Below are positions 23,009 through 32,186 of a DNA stretch of 64,000 nt, one piece after another. Where the stretch lies: positions 1,107,461 through 1,171,460 of the forward strand of contig NZ_FNBN01000003.1 in the NCBI RefSeq assembly GCF_900102545.1, in the 5' to 3' direction. Numbering within the stretch: position 1 is the stretch's first letter; every line of letters starts with the position of its first letter. Below the pieces are notes generated by a model that was not told the origin of the DNA, searched no databases, and worked only from the letters and a program-made list of their open reading frames with translations. The position numbers were made by a program, and so were the translations under genes. The stretch comes from Chitinophaga filiformis. Lineage in GTDB: Bacteria > Bacteroidota > Bacteroidia > Chitinophagales > Chitinophagaceae.

Positions 23009-24676
23009 ATGAAAAAGAGTCCGGCATTGCTGGTAATGAGTCTGCTGACATTCATGGCCTGCAAACAAAGTTTGCTGACGCCTGTTGATAAACCACAGCA
23101 CGCTGATAATACAGTAGGTATCAGCCAGGCCATTACGGCTGATTATATTACTGTCAGCATCAAAAATGTCAAGAGCAGCAAATTCCTGGAAGTAGCAGGA
23201 AATCCTGTGCAAAACGCTAAATTTAAAGACAACGCATTGCTGCAGCAATGGGAGACTTCCCTTTCTGGTACAGAAACAAACAGGTGGCAGAAATGGCACC
23301 TGATTTATCAGACAACAGTTAATGGTACGAGATATTATCACATCCGTAACCTCCACAGTGGTAAACTGGTGGATGTGCCTTCCGGTACCGGCACATCTGG
23401 TACGGTCTTGCAGCAATATGCTGCGTTCCCCCTGGCGGCTGATCAGCAATTGTGGAGCCTTACAGATGTTGGCAGCGGACAATACCGCATTGTCAATAAA
23501 GGTAATGGCTTATCATTGTCTGTAGCTGGTGGGTCTACCAGTAATGGTGCGCAGGTCATACAGGAGACTACTGCGAGTGATAACAGACAGTACTGGACAA
23601 TTACAGAGATCGCGCCAGATACCTATCGCGACGACCAGGTGGTACGCTTCTTTAACCGTAACAGCGCCAGTCTGGGATCCGCAGCCTTTGATCAGGGCAA
23701 TACGATTCCGCTGACATGGGGTGCTAACAATGGAAAAGTGCTATGGGTAACACAGGATGCCTGGGATGGATCGCAGGTACAGTCAAATGGTATGTTCAAC
23801 TGCGGTAATTTCTTCAGTTATAATAACTCCATATTTATACAGCCGTCGAAAACAGACTGGAACCCGAACAACGCACCTAATATGACTATTCCCAACAGCA
23901 CTTCCGGTAAACCCAAACAGATCTGTAATATACAGCCGGGTACTGACTGGAGCTGGCCTGGTCCGGGTGTAGAGATCGGTGACAAAGTCTATATGCAATG
24001 CGGTGAAGGGAATGGTCTGAATGCGACCAATCAATCCCTGTACCGCCTGAGGCAGAGTACCACTACACAATGGACTGCAGAACGTCTGATGCCGAATGGA
24101 TTTAACAATTATACCGCTATCAGTTATTCTACCGGCCTGGTAAAACCAGGAGATGGCTATGTATATGCTTTCGGTAGCGAGGCAACGAGTTTCGGTTATG
24201 CCAGTTATATACATGTGGCAAGGTTCCCTGAAAGTAATCCGCTGCAATGGCAATATTGGAGTGGATCAGCATGGACTTCCAGTCCCGCAGCAGGCGCCGC
24301 TTCAAAGATTGCCGACGCCAGAGGTAGTAACAGTGTGGCCTATCTGAATGGCAAGTATATCCTCATGACAATGGATCAGGGATTCAATTGCGATCCTGAC
24401 AGAAGCGTGTATATTGCTACGTCTACTTCTCCCACAGGACCATTTACCGCACAGATTAAGGTATATACCATCCTGGAGTATTTTAAGGAACAATACACCC
24501 GTTACTATACGCCTGTCATCCATCCGGAGTTTAACAACGGCAGAAATGAGTTGTTGCTGACGTATAGTGTCAACTTCTCTGCCTGCGGACTGGATGGTTG
24601 CGAAGGTGCATGGCTGGATCCGTATTATTACAGATTGAAAGGCATCAGGGTGCCTTATTCAAAAATTGGTTTGTAA
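23009..24676 (+). CDS. Ricin-type lectin lipoprotein with beta-propeller-like (DUF5005/DUF4185-type) domain
   Basis: A 555-residue lipoprotein from the ATG at 23009 (MKKSPALLVMSLLTFMAC), lipid Cys at 18. Residues about 40-200 form a ricin-B-like beta-trefoil with Q-x-W-type repeats (QQYAAFPLAADQQLW, QETTASDNRQYW), a carbohydrate-binding module. The rest (from VRFFNRNSASLGSAAFDQGN) has repeated strands with Y-V-Y-A-F-G-S, SVAYLNGKYILMTMD and TPVIHPEFNNGRNELLLTYS, matching five-bladed propeller families of glycan-acting proteins such as DUF5005. Likely a surface protein that binds or cleaves glycan of this locus. It is preceded by promoter P1. Catalytic activity is not shown. Confidence 0.75.
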   Translation: MKKSPALLVMSLLTFMACKQSLLTPVDKPQHADNTVGISQAITADYITVSIKNVKSSKFLEVAGNPVQNAKFKDNALLQQWETSLSGTETNRWQKWHLIYQTTVNGTRYYHIRNLHSGKLVDVPSGTGTSGTVLQQYAAFPLAADQQLWSLTDVGSGQYRIVNKGNGLSLSVAGGSTSNGAQVIQETTASDNRQYWTITEIAPDTYRDDQVVRFFNRNSASLGSAAFDQGNTIPLTWGANNGKVLWVTQDAWDGSQVQSNGMFNCGNFFSYNNSIFIQPSKTDWNPNNAPNMTIPNSTSGKPKQICNIQPGTDWSWPGPGVEIGDKVYMQCGEGNGLNATNQSLYRLRQSTTTQWTAERLMPNGFNNYTAISYSTGLVKPGDGYVYAFGSEATSFGYASYIHVARFPESNPLQWQYWSGSAWTSSPAAGAASKIADARGSNSVAYLNGKYILMTMDQGFNCDPDRSVYIATSTSPTGPFTAQIKVYTILEYFKEQYTRYYTPVIHPEFNNGRNELLLTYSVNFSACGLDGCEGAWLDPYYYRLKGIRVPYSKIGL

Positions 24677-24724
24677 CTGATGATAGCGGCTGACAGGTAA
24701 ATAAGGCGCTCTCTTAAATTCCAC

Positions 24725-24768
24725 TGGCGGTAACCGCCATCTCAGGTGTCTATTATAGACAGGTGTCT
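24725..24768 (+). promoter_or_regulatory. Predicted ECF-sigma promoter P2 (GH92)
   Basis: TGGCGG (24725-24730), 13 bases, AGGTGTC (24744-24750). The -10 side overlaps a perfect inverted repeat GTCTA-TTA-TAGAC (24748-24760), and a second CAGGTGTCT follows at 24760-24768. The site lies 46 bases upstream of the ATG at 24797 and shows that a longer GTG frame starting at 24746 is not the real start. Confidence 0.75.
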
Positions 24769-24796
24769 CAACGACGATAAAACATTATTACATTCT

Positions 24797-27064
24797 ATGC
24801 TTAGGGAAATTATCACAACGTTGTTATGCGGAGCCGGGATAATGGCGTCTGCACAACAAAAGGATCTGGTGGCTTATGCGAATACTTTACAGGGCACAAA
24901 TTCTGAATATGCCCTCAGTCATGGGAATACTTATCCGACGACAGGGCTGCCCTTCGGGATGCACGCCTGGTCCCCACAGACCGGCAATAACGGCGATGGC
25001 TGGAAATACCAGTATAAGGCTACAACGATCCGTGGTTTTCAGCAGGTGCATCAGTGTAGTCCATGGGTAGGAGATTATGCAGTGTTCAGTCTGATGCCAG
25101 TGGCAGGAACCCTGAAGGTGAACGAGGAACAACGCGCGGCCGCATTCAGTCATAAAGATGAAACGGCCAGACCGGATTACTATAAAGTAACTTTCCATAA
25201 TAAGACAACTGCGGAAGTAACACCTACAGAGCGAGGGGCACATCTGCGTTTCACTTTCCCGGCAAAAACACCGGCTTATGTTGTACTGGATGGTTATAAT
25301 GCGCTAAGTGGTGTAAAGATCTATCCGGCGGAAAGAAAGATCACCGGCTATGTTACGAACGGACGGTTTATCCCGCAGCACTTCAGGAACTATTTTGTGA
25401 TCGTTTTTGATCAGCCATTCGAAGCAGCTGGTACCTGGGAAAATGTAAAAGGACAGATCTTTACGGATGCTCTCTCCGGAGAAGGGAAGGGGATGGGCGC
25501 ATTTATCCGCTTCCGTAATGGCGCAAAGGTACAGGCGAGGGTCGCTTCTTCGTATATCAGTGCCGAACAGGCGGAGCTGACCTGGCAAAAGGAACTGGCC
25601 GGGTTTAAGGATCTGGAACAGACAAGGGCGGCTGCTAATAAAACCTGGAATACGCTTTTCAACCGGGTACTGGTGGAAGGCGGTTCCGAAGAAGATAAAG
25701 CCACTTTCTATTCCTGTCTGTTCCGCGCCAACCTGTTTTCACATCAGTTCTTCGAATATGATGCACAGGGCGCAGCTCATTATTTCAGTCCTTACGATGG
25801 CAAGGTACACAGTGGTTATATGTATACAGATAATGGTTTCTGGGATACTTTCCGTGCCCAGTTTCCGCTGAATACGATTTTGCATCCCACGATGGAAGGT
25901 CGTTATATGCAGGCATTACTTGATGCACAGCAACAATGCGGCTGGTTCCCGGCCTGGTCTTTCCCCGGAGAGACGGGCGGTATGCTGGGTAATCATGCTA
26001 TTTCCCTATTGACGGATGCCTGGGTGAAAGGGATCCGGACATTTGATCCGAAGCAGGCACTGGACGCTTATTTCCATGAAGCCATGAATAAAGGTCCCTG
26101 GGGTGGCGCTAATGGCCGTGCGGGCTGGAAGGAGTATTATCAGCTGGGTTATGTCAGCTTTCCGGAATCGCATGGCAGTACTTCCCAGACCCTGGAATAT
26201 GCCTATGATGATTTCTGTGCGTATCAGCTGGCAAAGCTGACAGGGAATCAATTCTATCAGTATGTATTCGGGCGTAGCCTTTACAATTATAAGAATCAGT
26301 ATGACAGTGCCACCGGTTTTATGCGGGGGCGTAAACTGGATGGCAGCTGGGTGGAAGATTTTAATCCGGTGAAATGGGGCGGTCCATATACAGAAGGTAA
26401 TGCCTGGCATTGGCAATGGTCGGTATTTCATGATGTGCAGGGGCTGATAGACCTGATGGGAGGGGAAGCCCGTTTTATTGCCAGACTGGATTCCGTTTTC
26501 AGTACCGGGAATAAGGTGGATGTCGGCTATTATGGTCAGATGATCCATGAAATGACGGAGATGGTCAATGCGGATATGGGACAATATGCGCATGGCAATC
26601 AGCCGGTACAGCATATGATCTACCTGTATAATTATGCCGGTCAGCCGTGGAAGGCACAGGCACATGCCAGAGACGTCATGAAACGGCTGTACAATGCCGG
26701 TCCGGACGGTTACCCCGGTGATGAGGACCAGGGGCAGATGTCTTCCTGGTACGTCATGAGCGCTCTTGGTTTCTATAGTGTGTGTCCGGGTACGGATGAG
26801 TATGTAATTGGCAGTCCGCTGTTCCCGAAGGTCACACTCACCCTGGAAAACGGGAAACAGTTTGTCGTAGAGGCGCGTCGTAATAGTCCGGAGAATGTGT
26901 ATATACAGTCTGCCACCCTCAATGGCCGTCCGTATCCACATAACTGGATCCGGCACACGGATATTACCAATGGCGGAGTGCTGGTACTGGAAATGGGTAA
27001 GGAGCCGGCTAAGGGCCGAGGACTGGAAGCAGCCGACAAACCTTATTCCATCAGCAGGCGTTGA
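24797..27064 (+). CDS. GH92 family alpha-mannosidase
   Basis: A 755-residue exported glycoside hydrolase from the ATG at 24797; the signal is LREIITTLLCGAGIMASAQQ. The family 92 layout is complete: N-terminal beta-sandwich (GTNSEYALSHGNTYPTTGLP, FGMHAWSPQT) and (alpha/alpha)6 catalytic domain with YTDNGFWDTFRAQFPL, FPESHGSTSQTLEYAYDDF and GDEDQGQMSSWYVMSALGFY. GH92 enzymes are Ca2+-dependent exo-alpha-mannosidases acting on mannan side chains and high-mannose N-glycans. Linkage specificity cannot be told from the sequence read here. It is a single-gene unit with promoter P2. Confidence 0.92.
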   Translation: MLREIITTLLCGAGIMASAQQKDLVAYANTLQGTNSEYALSHGNTYPTTGLPFGMHAWSPQTGNNGDGWKYQYKATTIRGFQQVHQCSPWVGDYAVFSLMPVAGTLKVNEEQRAAAFSHKDETARPDYYKVTFHNKTTAEVTPTERGAHLRFTFPAKTPAYVVLDGYNALSGVKIYPAERKITGYVTNGRFIPQHFRNYFVIVFDQPFEAAGTWENVKGQIFTDALSGEGKGMGAFIRFRNGAKVQARVASSYISAEQAELTWQKELAGFKDLEQTRAAANKTWNTLFNRVLVEGGSEEDKATFYSCLFRANLFSHQFFEYDAQGAAHYFSPYDGKVHSGYMYTDNGFWDTFRAQFPLNTILHPTMEGRYMQALLDAQQQCGWFPAWSFPGETGGMLGNHAISLLTDAWVKGIRTFDPKQALDAYFHEAMNKGPWGGANGRAGWKEYYQLGYVSFPESHGSTSQTLEYAYDDFCAYQLAKLTGNQFYQYVFGRSLYNYKNQYDSATGFMRGRKLDGSWVEDFNPVKWGGPYTEGNAWHWQWSVFHDVQGLIDLMGGEARFIARLDSVFSTGNKVDVGYYGQMIHEMTEMVNADMGQYAHGNQPVQHMIYLYNYAGQPWKAQAHARDVMKRLYNAGPDGYPGDEDQGQMSSWYVMSALGFYSVCPGTDEYVIGSPLFPKVTLTLENGKQFVVEARRNSPENVYIQSATLNGRPYPHNWIRHTDITNGGVLVLEMGKEPAKGRGLEAADKPYSISRR

Positions 27065-27097
27065 AAATCTCCGCATCGCTAATTTCGGGGGAGATTT
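27065..27097 (+). terminator. Hairpin after the GH92 gene
   Basis: AAATCTCC (27065-27072) pairs with GGAGATTT (27090-27097). The hairpin begins at the stop codon of the GH92 gene. The following tract is T-poor, so termination would be weak. Confidence 0.5.
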
Positions 27098-27147
27098 AGG
27101 AACTTGTGCTAAAACGATTATATTAGCTGGTAGTTTGAACTCAGGCG

Positions 27148-27765
27148 ATGCGACAAGATTATTCCACGTTTACCGATGAAGAGGTGTTCCTGCTCGTGAA
27201 GAAGGGGGACGACAAAGCATTCGAAGAAATTTTCAGACGTTTCTGGCAGGAGTTGCTGGATGCGGCCTATCGCCGCGTAAAAGTACAGGAAACTGCTATG
27301 GAACTGGTTCAAAGCCTGCTTGTGAACCTGTATCTGAAAAGGGAAACGATTGAACTCCGGACCTCTCTCCGCAATTATCTGCATATCTCATTAAAAAATA
27401 AAGTACTGAACGCAGTACGGGCTGAAGTTGTGCGTAACACTTATCAGCAGCATATGCTGGCAGACAATGGCCTGTATCAGGCTGATGCCGCCACCAGTCT
27501 GCAACTGAAGGAGTTACAGGAGCAGATCGACGCTTCCTGTGCGGGCATGCCGGAAAAATGCCGGGAGGTCTTTTTCCTGAGCCGGAAGGAGCATCTGTCG
27601 TATCAGCATATTGCACAAAGGCTCGGCATATCGGTGAACACTGTGGAGAAACACATGGTGAAAGCATTGAAAATACTGCGTTCACGCCTGAAAGAATATA
27701 ACTTTACACTGTTCTGGCTGATGCTGTTGGTACTGCTTGGATGGGAAATTTTCAGCAAATTTTAA
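27148..27765 (+). CDS. ECF RNA polymerase sigma factor (Bacteroidota PUL type)
   Basis: A 205-residue sigma-70-family ECF factor. Region 2 spans about residues 20-85 (DDKAFEEIFRRFWQELLDAA, YRRVKVQETAMELVQSLLVN) and region 4 about 120-175 (MPEKCREVFFLSRKEHLSYQ, HIAQRLGISVNTVEKHM). An unusual hydrophobic tail, residues 184-202 (FTLFWLMLLVLLGWEIFSKF), could be a membrane helix. It precedes fecR and the STN-bearing susC, the standard trans-envelope relay. It lacks the promoter motif that precedes fecR and the other units, so its own expression is probably independent. Confidence 0.92.
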   Translation: MRQDYSTFTDEEVFLLVKKGDDKAFEEIFRRFWQELLDAAYRRVKVQETAMELVQSLLVNLYLKRETIELRTSLRNYLHISLKNKVLNAVRAEVVRNTYQQHMLADNGLYQADAATSLQLKELQEQIDASCAGMPEKCREVFFLSRKEHLSYQHIAQRLGISVNTVEKHMVKALKILRSRLKEYNFTLFWLMLLVLLGWEIFSKF

Positions 27766-27771
27766 ATACAG

Positions 27772-27804
27772 TGGCGGTAGGACGCTTTTCAGGTGTCTAA
27801 TGTT
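27772..27804 (+). promoter_or_regulatory. Predicted ECF-sigma promoter P3 (fecR operon)
   Basis: TGGCGG (27772-27777), 13 bases, AGGTGTC (27791-27797), then TAATGTT. It begins 7 bases after the sigma-factor stop and ends only 15 bases before the fecR ATG at 27813. A start site about 7 bases past the -10 box would leave a very short leader. Confidence 0.75.
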
Positions 27805-27812
27805 TAGAAACT

Positions 27813-28799
27813 ATGGACATAAGCAACACCAGGTTAAAAGAATTATTGGATAAATATCTCGATGGTACGGCCTCTGCGGAGGAGATCAGTGAGGTGGATG
27901 CATGGTATGCGTCTTTCGCGTCGCATAAGGGCGTCACGGAGCAATTAAACGCTGATCAGCAGGTGGCACTGGAGCAATTGCTCTTTTCCCGCATTCATCG
28001 GGAAATCAGTCAGGCAGAGGCGCCGTTACGGGTACTCAGGCCCCGTGCCCGTTACTGGTGGGCAGCCGCCAGTGTGGCGGTACTGCTTGCTGCAGGCGGC
28101 GTGTATTATGCTGTTAACCGTACGACGGAGCAGAGAGTTGGTGGGAACATGATCACAGCAACGGCTGAGAAGGGAAGTATCAGGAAGATCACATTGCCGG
28201 ACAGCAGTATCATCTGGCTGAATGCGGATAGTAAAATACGCTATGCACAGCAGAATGGCCGTGAGATATGGCTGGAAGGGGAAGGGTACTTTGAAATCGC
28301 GCCCCGGCAGGAAGAGGGTTTCCTGGTACATACTGGACAACTCGATGTACAGGTGCTGGGTACCAGTTTTAATATCGACGCTTATGCGCCTGCTGATTCG
28401 ATCACTGTAACCGTGAGTAGCGGTAAGGTGGCGGTCAGGACGGAGAAACATGCAGACGTCGCCATTGCGGCCAATCAACAGGCGGTGTATAAGGCGACGG
28501 CTGACAGGATAAATAAATACGATATCAGTGCGGCTGATTTTGGCGCCTGGAGGGAGGGGCTGCTGGTATTTAAAAACGCCAGTTTTGAAAGTATTGCCCG
28601 TACGCTGGAACGCCGTTATAAGGTGCATATCCGCTTCGACGGACAAAAAACAGCTTCCGCCCTGCTTTCTGCCAGATTCGGCAAGGATGAGCCTATAAAG
28701 GACATTCTACGCATGTTATGCGATATATATGGTTTCAACTACCGGCAGGAACCAGGTAGTGAGGAATACCTGGTGTATGATGCGCAGCCACATCATTGA
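27813..28799 (+). CDS. FecR family anti-sigma factor
   Basis: A 328-residue inner-membrane protein. Residues 1-70 are the cytoplasmic sigma-binding part (LKELLDKYLDGTASAEEISE), residues 74-95 one membrane helix (WWAAASVAVLLAAGGVYYAV), residues 105-205 the periplasmic FecR domain (ITLPDSSIIWLNADSKIRYA, EGEGYFEI...VQVLGTSFNIDAY), and residues 250-320 the DUF4974 end. It should hold the ECF sigma factor and release or activate it on contact with the STN domain of the next gene product. The stop overlaps the upstream end of the susC frame; transcription is from P3. Confidence 0.93.
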   Translation: MDISNTRLKELLDKYLDGTASAEEISEVDAWYASFASHKGVTEQLNADQQVALEQLLFSRIHREISQAEAPLRVLRPRARYWWAAASVAVLLAAGGVYYAVNRTTEQRVGGNMITATAEKGSIRKITLPDSSIIWLNADSKIRYAQQNGREIWLEGEGYFEIAPRQEEGFLVHTGQLDVQVLGTSFNIDAYAPADSITVTVSSGKVAVRTEKHADVAIAANQQAVYKATADRINKYDISAADFGAWREGLLVFKNASFESIARTLERRYKVHIRFDGQKTASALLSARFGKDEPIKDILRMLCDIYGFNYRQEPGSEEYLVYDAQPHH

Positions 28800-28828
28800 C
28801 CGGATCCAACTGTTCGGATGAAGTGATA

Positions 28829-31800
28829 ATGGGAAGTTATGAAAAGAGAATTGCGGAGTGCCTGCATTGGCGCGCCATCAAAATGGCCTGCCTGTTATTC
28901 CTATGCGCTTTAGTGATGGCCGGAAATGTCTTTGCACAAACGGGTACAGAAAGAGATCTGAGACGTACAACGGTTGACATACAGGTCGTCAATCAGTCTT
29001 TCGATAAAGTATTTGAACAGATCGAAGCCGCAACCGCATTCCGGTTTGTATTCAATCCGTCGGAAATCGCCCGGAGCGGTAAGGTCACCATCAGCAAAAA
29101 AAATATTTCAGTTGAGCAGGTGCTCAGACTCCTGCCTCCACCTTTACAATATGAGCTGAGAGGTAGCAACATATTGATCCTTGAGGAAAGGAAGCCTGTG
29201 AACAGCGCTGCTCCACGGCTGCTACACACAGGTCATGTATCGGATGCGGAAGGGCATGTATTGCCTGGCGTCAGTGTTTCCGTAAAACGTACTGCACGCA
29301 GGGTGATCACGGATGAAGAAGGAGCGTTCCGTATTGAAGCTGGCCTGGGAGACACTTTACGTTTTTCCCTGCTGGGTTTTCAGGGCCAGGAAACGGCTGT
29401 TTCGCTGTCTGCTCCGCAGGACATTGTCTTACAGCCTGGTTCATCTGCGCTCCGGGAAGTGGTGGTGATCGGTTATGGTTCTGCCAGTAAAGAGAATCTG
29501 ACCACGGCCATCGGCACCGTAAAAGGAGAGCAGCTGAATGAAAGGGCGACGACTTTAAACGTTATGCAGGGATTAGCCGGTAAGGTGGCAGGTGTTAGTG
29601 TAATGATGAATTCGGGTAAACCGGGTGGTAATCCTATCGTGAAGATCAGGGGTACGGGTTCTATCAATGCTTATAACGGTCCGCTGTATGTGGTCGATGG
29701 TATTGTAGGCGCTGACCCTATGAACATCGATCCGAACATTGTTGAGTCAGTGGATGTGCTCAAAGATGCGGCAGCTTCTGCGATCTATGGGGCCAGAGGG
29801 TCAAACGGGGTGATTGCCATCACCACAAAGAAGGGCGGTAAAAACACACCGGCCATCTCCTTCCGTAATACCCTCAGCTTTGCTACACTGGCCCGGGAGA
29901 TAGACCTGATGGATGCAAATGAAGCCCTGGAGATGTTCAAACGTGAGTATGAATATCAGCCTGGCCGTATTGCGCCGCATCTTGATCCTGACAGGCAGTT
30001 TTCCCGGAAAGAAGAGCTGTTCAATGCAGATGGTACGCCTAAGTATAATACGGATTGGCAGAAAGAAGCAAGTCGACTGGCGGTGTCGCATGAACATGCG
30101 TTGTCGTTTTCATTAGGTAAAGAAGACATTGCTGCGCTGGCAGGACTTTCTTATAACGATCAGCAGGGAATCCTGATCAACAGTTATTCCCGTCAGGTGA
30201 ATGGGTTTATCAATCTCGGCTGGAACGTAAAGAAATGGCTGCACATTCAGACGGTGCTGAATAGCGGTGCATTCAAGCAGAATAACGTCGACATAAATAC
30301 GTTTGGCCTGAATGCCGTACGCCAGATCTATGAATTTCTGCCCTTTTTCCCGGTGAGATACCCGGATGGCACTTACTCCCGGAAAGCAGATTATCCGGGA
30401 GCAGAGAGTTCTGAGAATCCGGTGCGGCTGATGAATGAGGTGCAATCCGTAGCAGGACGTACTTATACTATGGGCAATCTGCTGGCTACCTTTTACCTGA
30501 GTCCTAAGCTGCAGTTTACCGCAGGTATCAGCGGACAAACAGGCGCCAGCTATAATTTATATTTCTCCGGCAGGGATATCATCGGTTATTCCGATGTACA
30601 ACAGGGAGTGGCTACACGGGGGCACGGTCAGACCGGTTCCTGGACTTCGGAAGATTATTTTACCTGGAAGGATAATTTCGGGAAACATCATCTGACAGGC
30701 GTAGCCGGCGCCAGCTGGTATTACTTTGCCAATATGAATACACAGGCAGGCAGTGAAGGATTCTTTGATGATTTCTTCTCGTATAATAGTCTGCAGACAG
30801 GTCTGGTGCCACAGCGGCCAACATCCGGTTCAAGCCGGAATGCGATGAATTCGTTTTACATGCGGTTCAACTATGACTTTGATAACCGCTACCTGTTCGG
30901 GATATCCCTGCGGGCAGATGGATCCTCGCGTTTTGGCGCTAATAACCGCTATGGTTACTTCCCCAGTTTTTCGGCCGCCTGGCGTGTATCGTCGGAGCCT
31001 TTCCTGCGGGATGTGCGTAGCATCAACAGTCTGAAACTGCGGGTCAGCTATGGTATAGTGGGTAATTCTGATATCGGCGATTATGTGACACAGAGCAGGA
31101 TTAATAGTAGTCAGACGCCTTTCGGCGGACAGGTAGAGCCTTCTGCCACACTCGGCGGATTGGGTAACCGGGATCTCAAATGGGAGAGGGCGCATCAGCT
31201 GAACCTTGGTGTGGATGCTACCTTGCTGGATAGAAGGGTACAGTTTACCGCAGATGTCTATAACAGGATCACCAAAGACCTGCTCTATTTTAAGCTGTTG
31301 CCGTCTACCTCCGGATATGAAGGGGTGTTTGATAATATAGGATCGATCCGTAACAGGGGACTTGAGTTGTCATTGACGACGGAGAACATCCGCAGAAAGA
31401 ATTTCTCCTGGAATATTTCACTGATCTATTCCATGAACCGTTCGCTGGTGCTGAACCTGAACGGAGATATCATGTATCCGTGGGCAGGACGTATCATGGA
31501 GGGAAGGCCCTTAAATGAATTCTATGGTTATCAGCGACTGGGCACCTGGGGTACAAATGAAGCAGCAGAAGCGGCTGTATACGGGAAGAAACCGGGCGAT
31601 CTCAAATATGCAGACCTGAATCATAACAAGGTGAAAGACGCGGGAGACCGTACAGTATTGGGGAATGGGATGCCTGATTTCGAAGGTAGTATTGTGAATA
31701 CCATCAACTATCGGAATTTCTCCCTGGCCCTCGATCTGCAGGTGATATACGGGCATAGCCTGGCGAACCTGACGCGGTTGATTATGGAAAATGCGGCGCC

Positions 31801-32170
31801 TGCTACAAATAGTTACAGTAGTCTGCTGGATGCCTGGACACCGGAACATCAGGGCACAATGAATGCCGCCCTGCGTTTACCAGGTGATGGTTTTGACAGT
31901 GAGATCGACAGTTATAATATCGAGAAAGGATCGTTCCTGCGGGTGCGTAATATCACATTGGGTTATCGTTTGCCATCGGTATGGCTGAAACGCTGTCATC
32001 TGCGGTCGGCAGTACTGGGTGTGAGTGCGGAGAATTATTTTCTCTTCACGAAATACAAAGGGTATGACCCCGAAGCCTCTTCTTTTGACGGCGACTTTAA
32101 TCAGGGGGTAGATCTGTACCAGTATCCGAAGGCAAAAACGATGGCCGTCACCCTAAACCTTACATTTTGA
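28829..32170 (+). CDS. SusC/RagA family TonB-dependent outer-membrane transporter with STN signalling domain
   Basis: A 1113-residue outer-membrane protein from the ATG at 28829 (MGSYEKRIAECLHWRAIKMA); a longer frame from a TTG at 28796 is less likely. Order: signal, STN secretin/TonB N-terminal domain (about 50-105), carboxypeptidase-regulatory-like domain (about 125-200), TonB-box-like EVVVIGYGSASKENLTTAIG, plug (VVDGIVGADPMNI, YGARGSNGVIAITTKKG), and a 22-strand barrel ending in Phe. The STN domain marks it as the sensor that talks to FecR; the other two SusC proteins lack it. It imports the glycan product with the SusD encoded next. Confidence 0.95.
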   Translation: MGSYEKRIAECLHWRAIKMACLLFLCALVMAGNVFAQTGTERDLRRTTVDIQVVNQSFDKVFEQIEAATAFRFVFNPSEIARSGKVTISKKNISVEQVLRLLPPPLQYELRGSNILILEERKPVNSAAPRLLHTGHVSDAEGHVLPGVSVSVKRTARRVITDEEGAFRIEAGLGDTLRFSLLGFQGQETAVSLSAPQDIVLQPGSSALREVVVIGYGSASKENLTTAIGTVKGEQLNERATTLNVMQGLAGKVAGVSVMMNSGKPGGNPIVKIRGTGSINAYNGPLYVVDGIVGADPMNIDPNIVESVDVLKDAAASAIYGARGSNGVIAITTKKGGKNTPAISFRNTLSFATLAREIDLMDANEALEMFKREYEYQPGRIAPHLDPDRQFSRKEELFNADGTPKYNTDWQKEASRLAVSHEHALSFSLGKEDIAALAGLSYNDQQGILINSYSRQVNGFINLGWNVKKWLHIQTVLNSGAFKQNNVDINTFGLNAVRQIYEFLPFFPVRYPDGTYSRKADYPGAESSENPVRLMNEVQSVAGRTYTMGNLLATFYLSPKLQFTAGISGQTGASYNLYFSGRDIIGYSDVQQGVATRGHGQTGSWTSEDYFTWKDNFGKHHLTGVAGASWYYFANMNTQAGSEGFFDDFFSYNSLQTGLVPQRPTSGSSRNAMNSFYMRFNYDFDNRYLFGISLRADGSSRFGANNRYGYFPSFSAAWRVSSEPFLRDVRSINSLKLRVSYGIVGNSDIGDYVTQSRINSSQTPFGGQVEPSATLGGLGNRDLKWERAHQLNLGVDATLLDRRVQFTADVYNRITKDLLYFKLLPSTSGYEGVFDNIGSIRNRGLELSLTTENIRRKNFSWNISLIYSMNRSLVLNLNGDIMYPWAGRIMEGRPLNEFYGYQRLGTWGTNEAAEAAVYGKKPGDLKYADLNHNKVKDAGDRTVLGNGMPDFEGSIVNTINYRNFSLALDLQVIYGHSLANLTRLIMENAAPATNSYSSLLDAWTPEHQGTMNAALRLPGDGFDSEIDSYNIEKGSFLRVRNITLGYRLPSVWLKRCHLRSAVLGVSAENYFLFTKYKGYDPEASSFDGDFNQGVDLYQYPKAKTMAVTLNLTF

Positions 32171-32186
32171 ATAAAGGAATTGAGAT

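Noticed and set aside
26006..27076. 356-codon minus-strand frame inside the first GH92 gene
   Set aside because: It is the antisense shadow of a clear GH92 frame, with no recognisable motif and a composition typical of reversed coding DNA.
28796..28828. Upstream extension of the STN-bearing SusC from a TTG
   Set aside because: The ATG at 28829 gives a normal start, and the extra 11 residues have no signal-peptide character.
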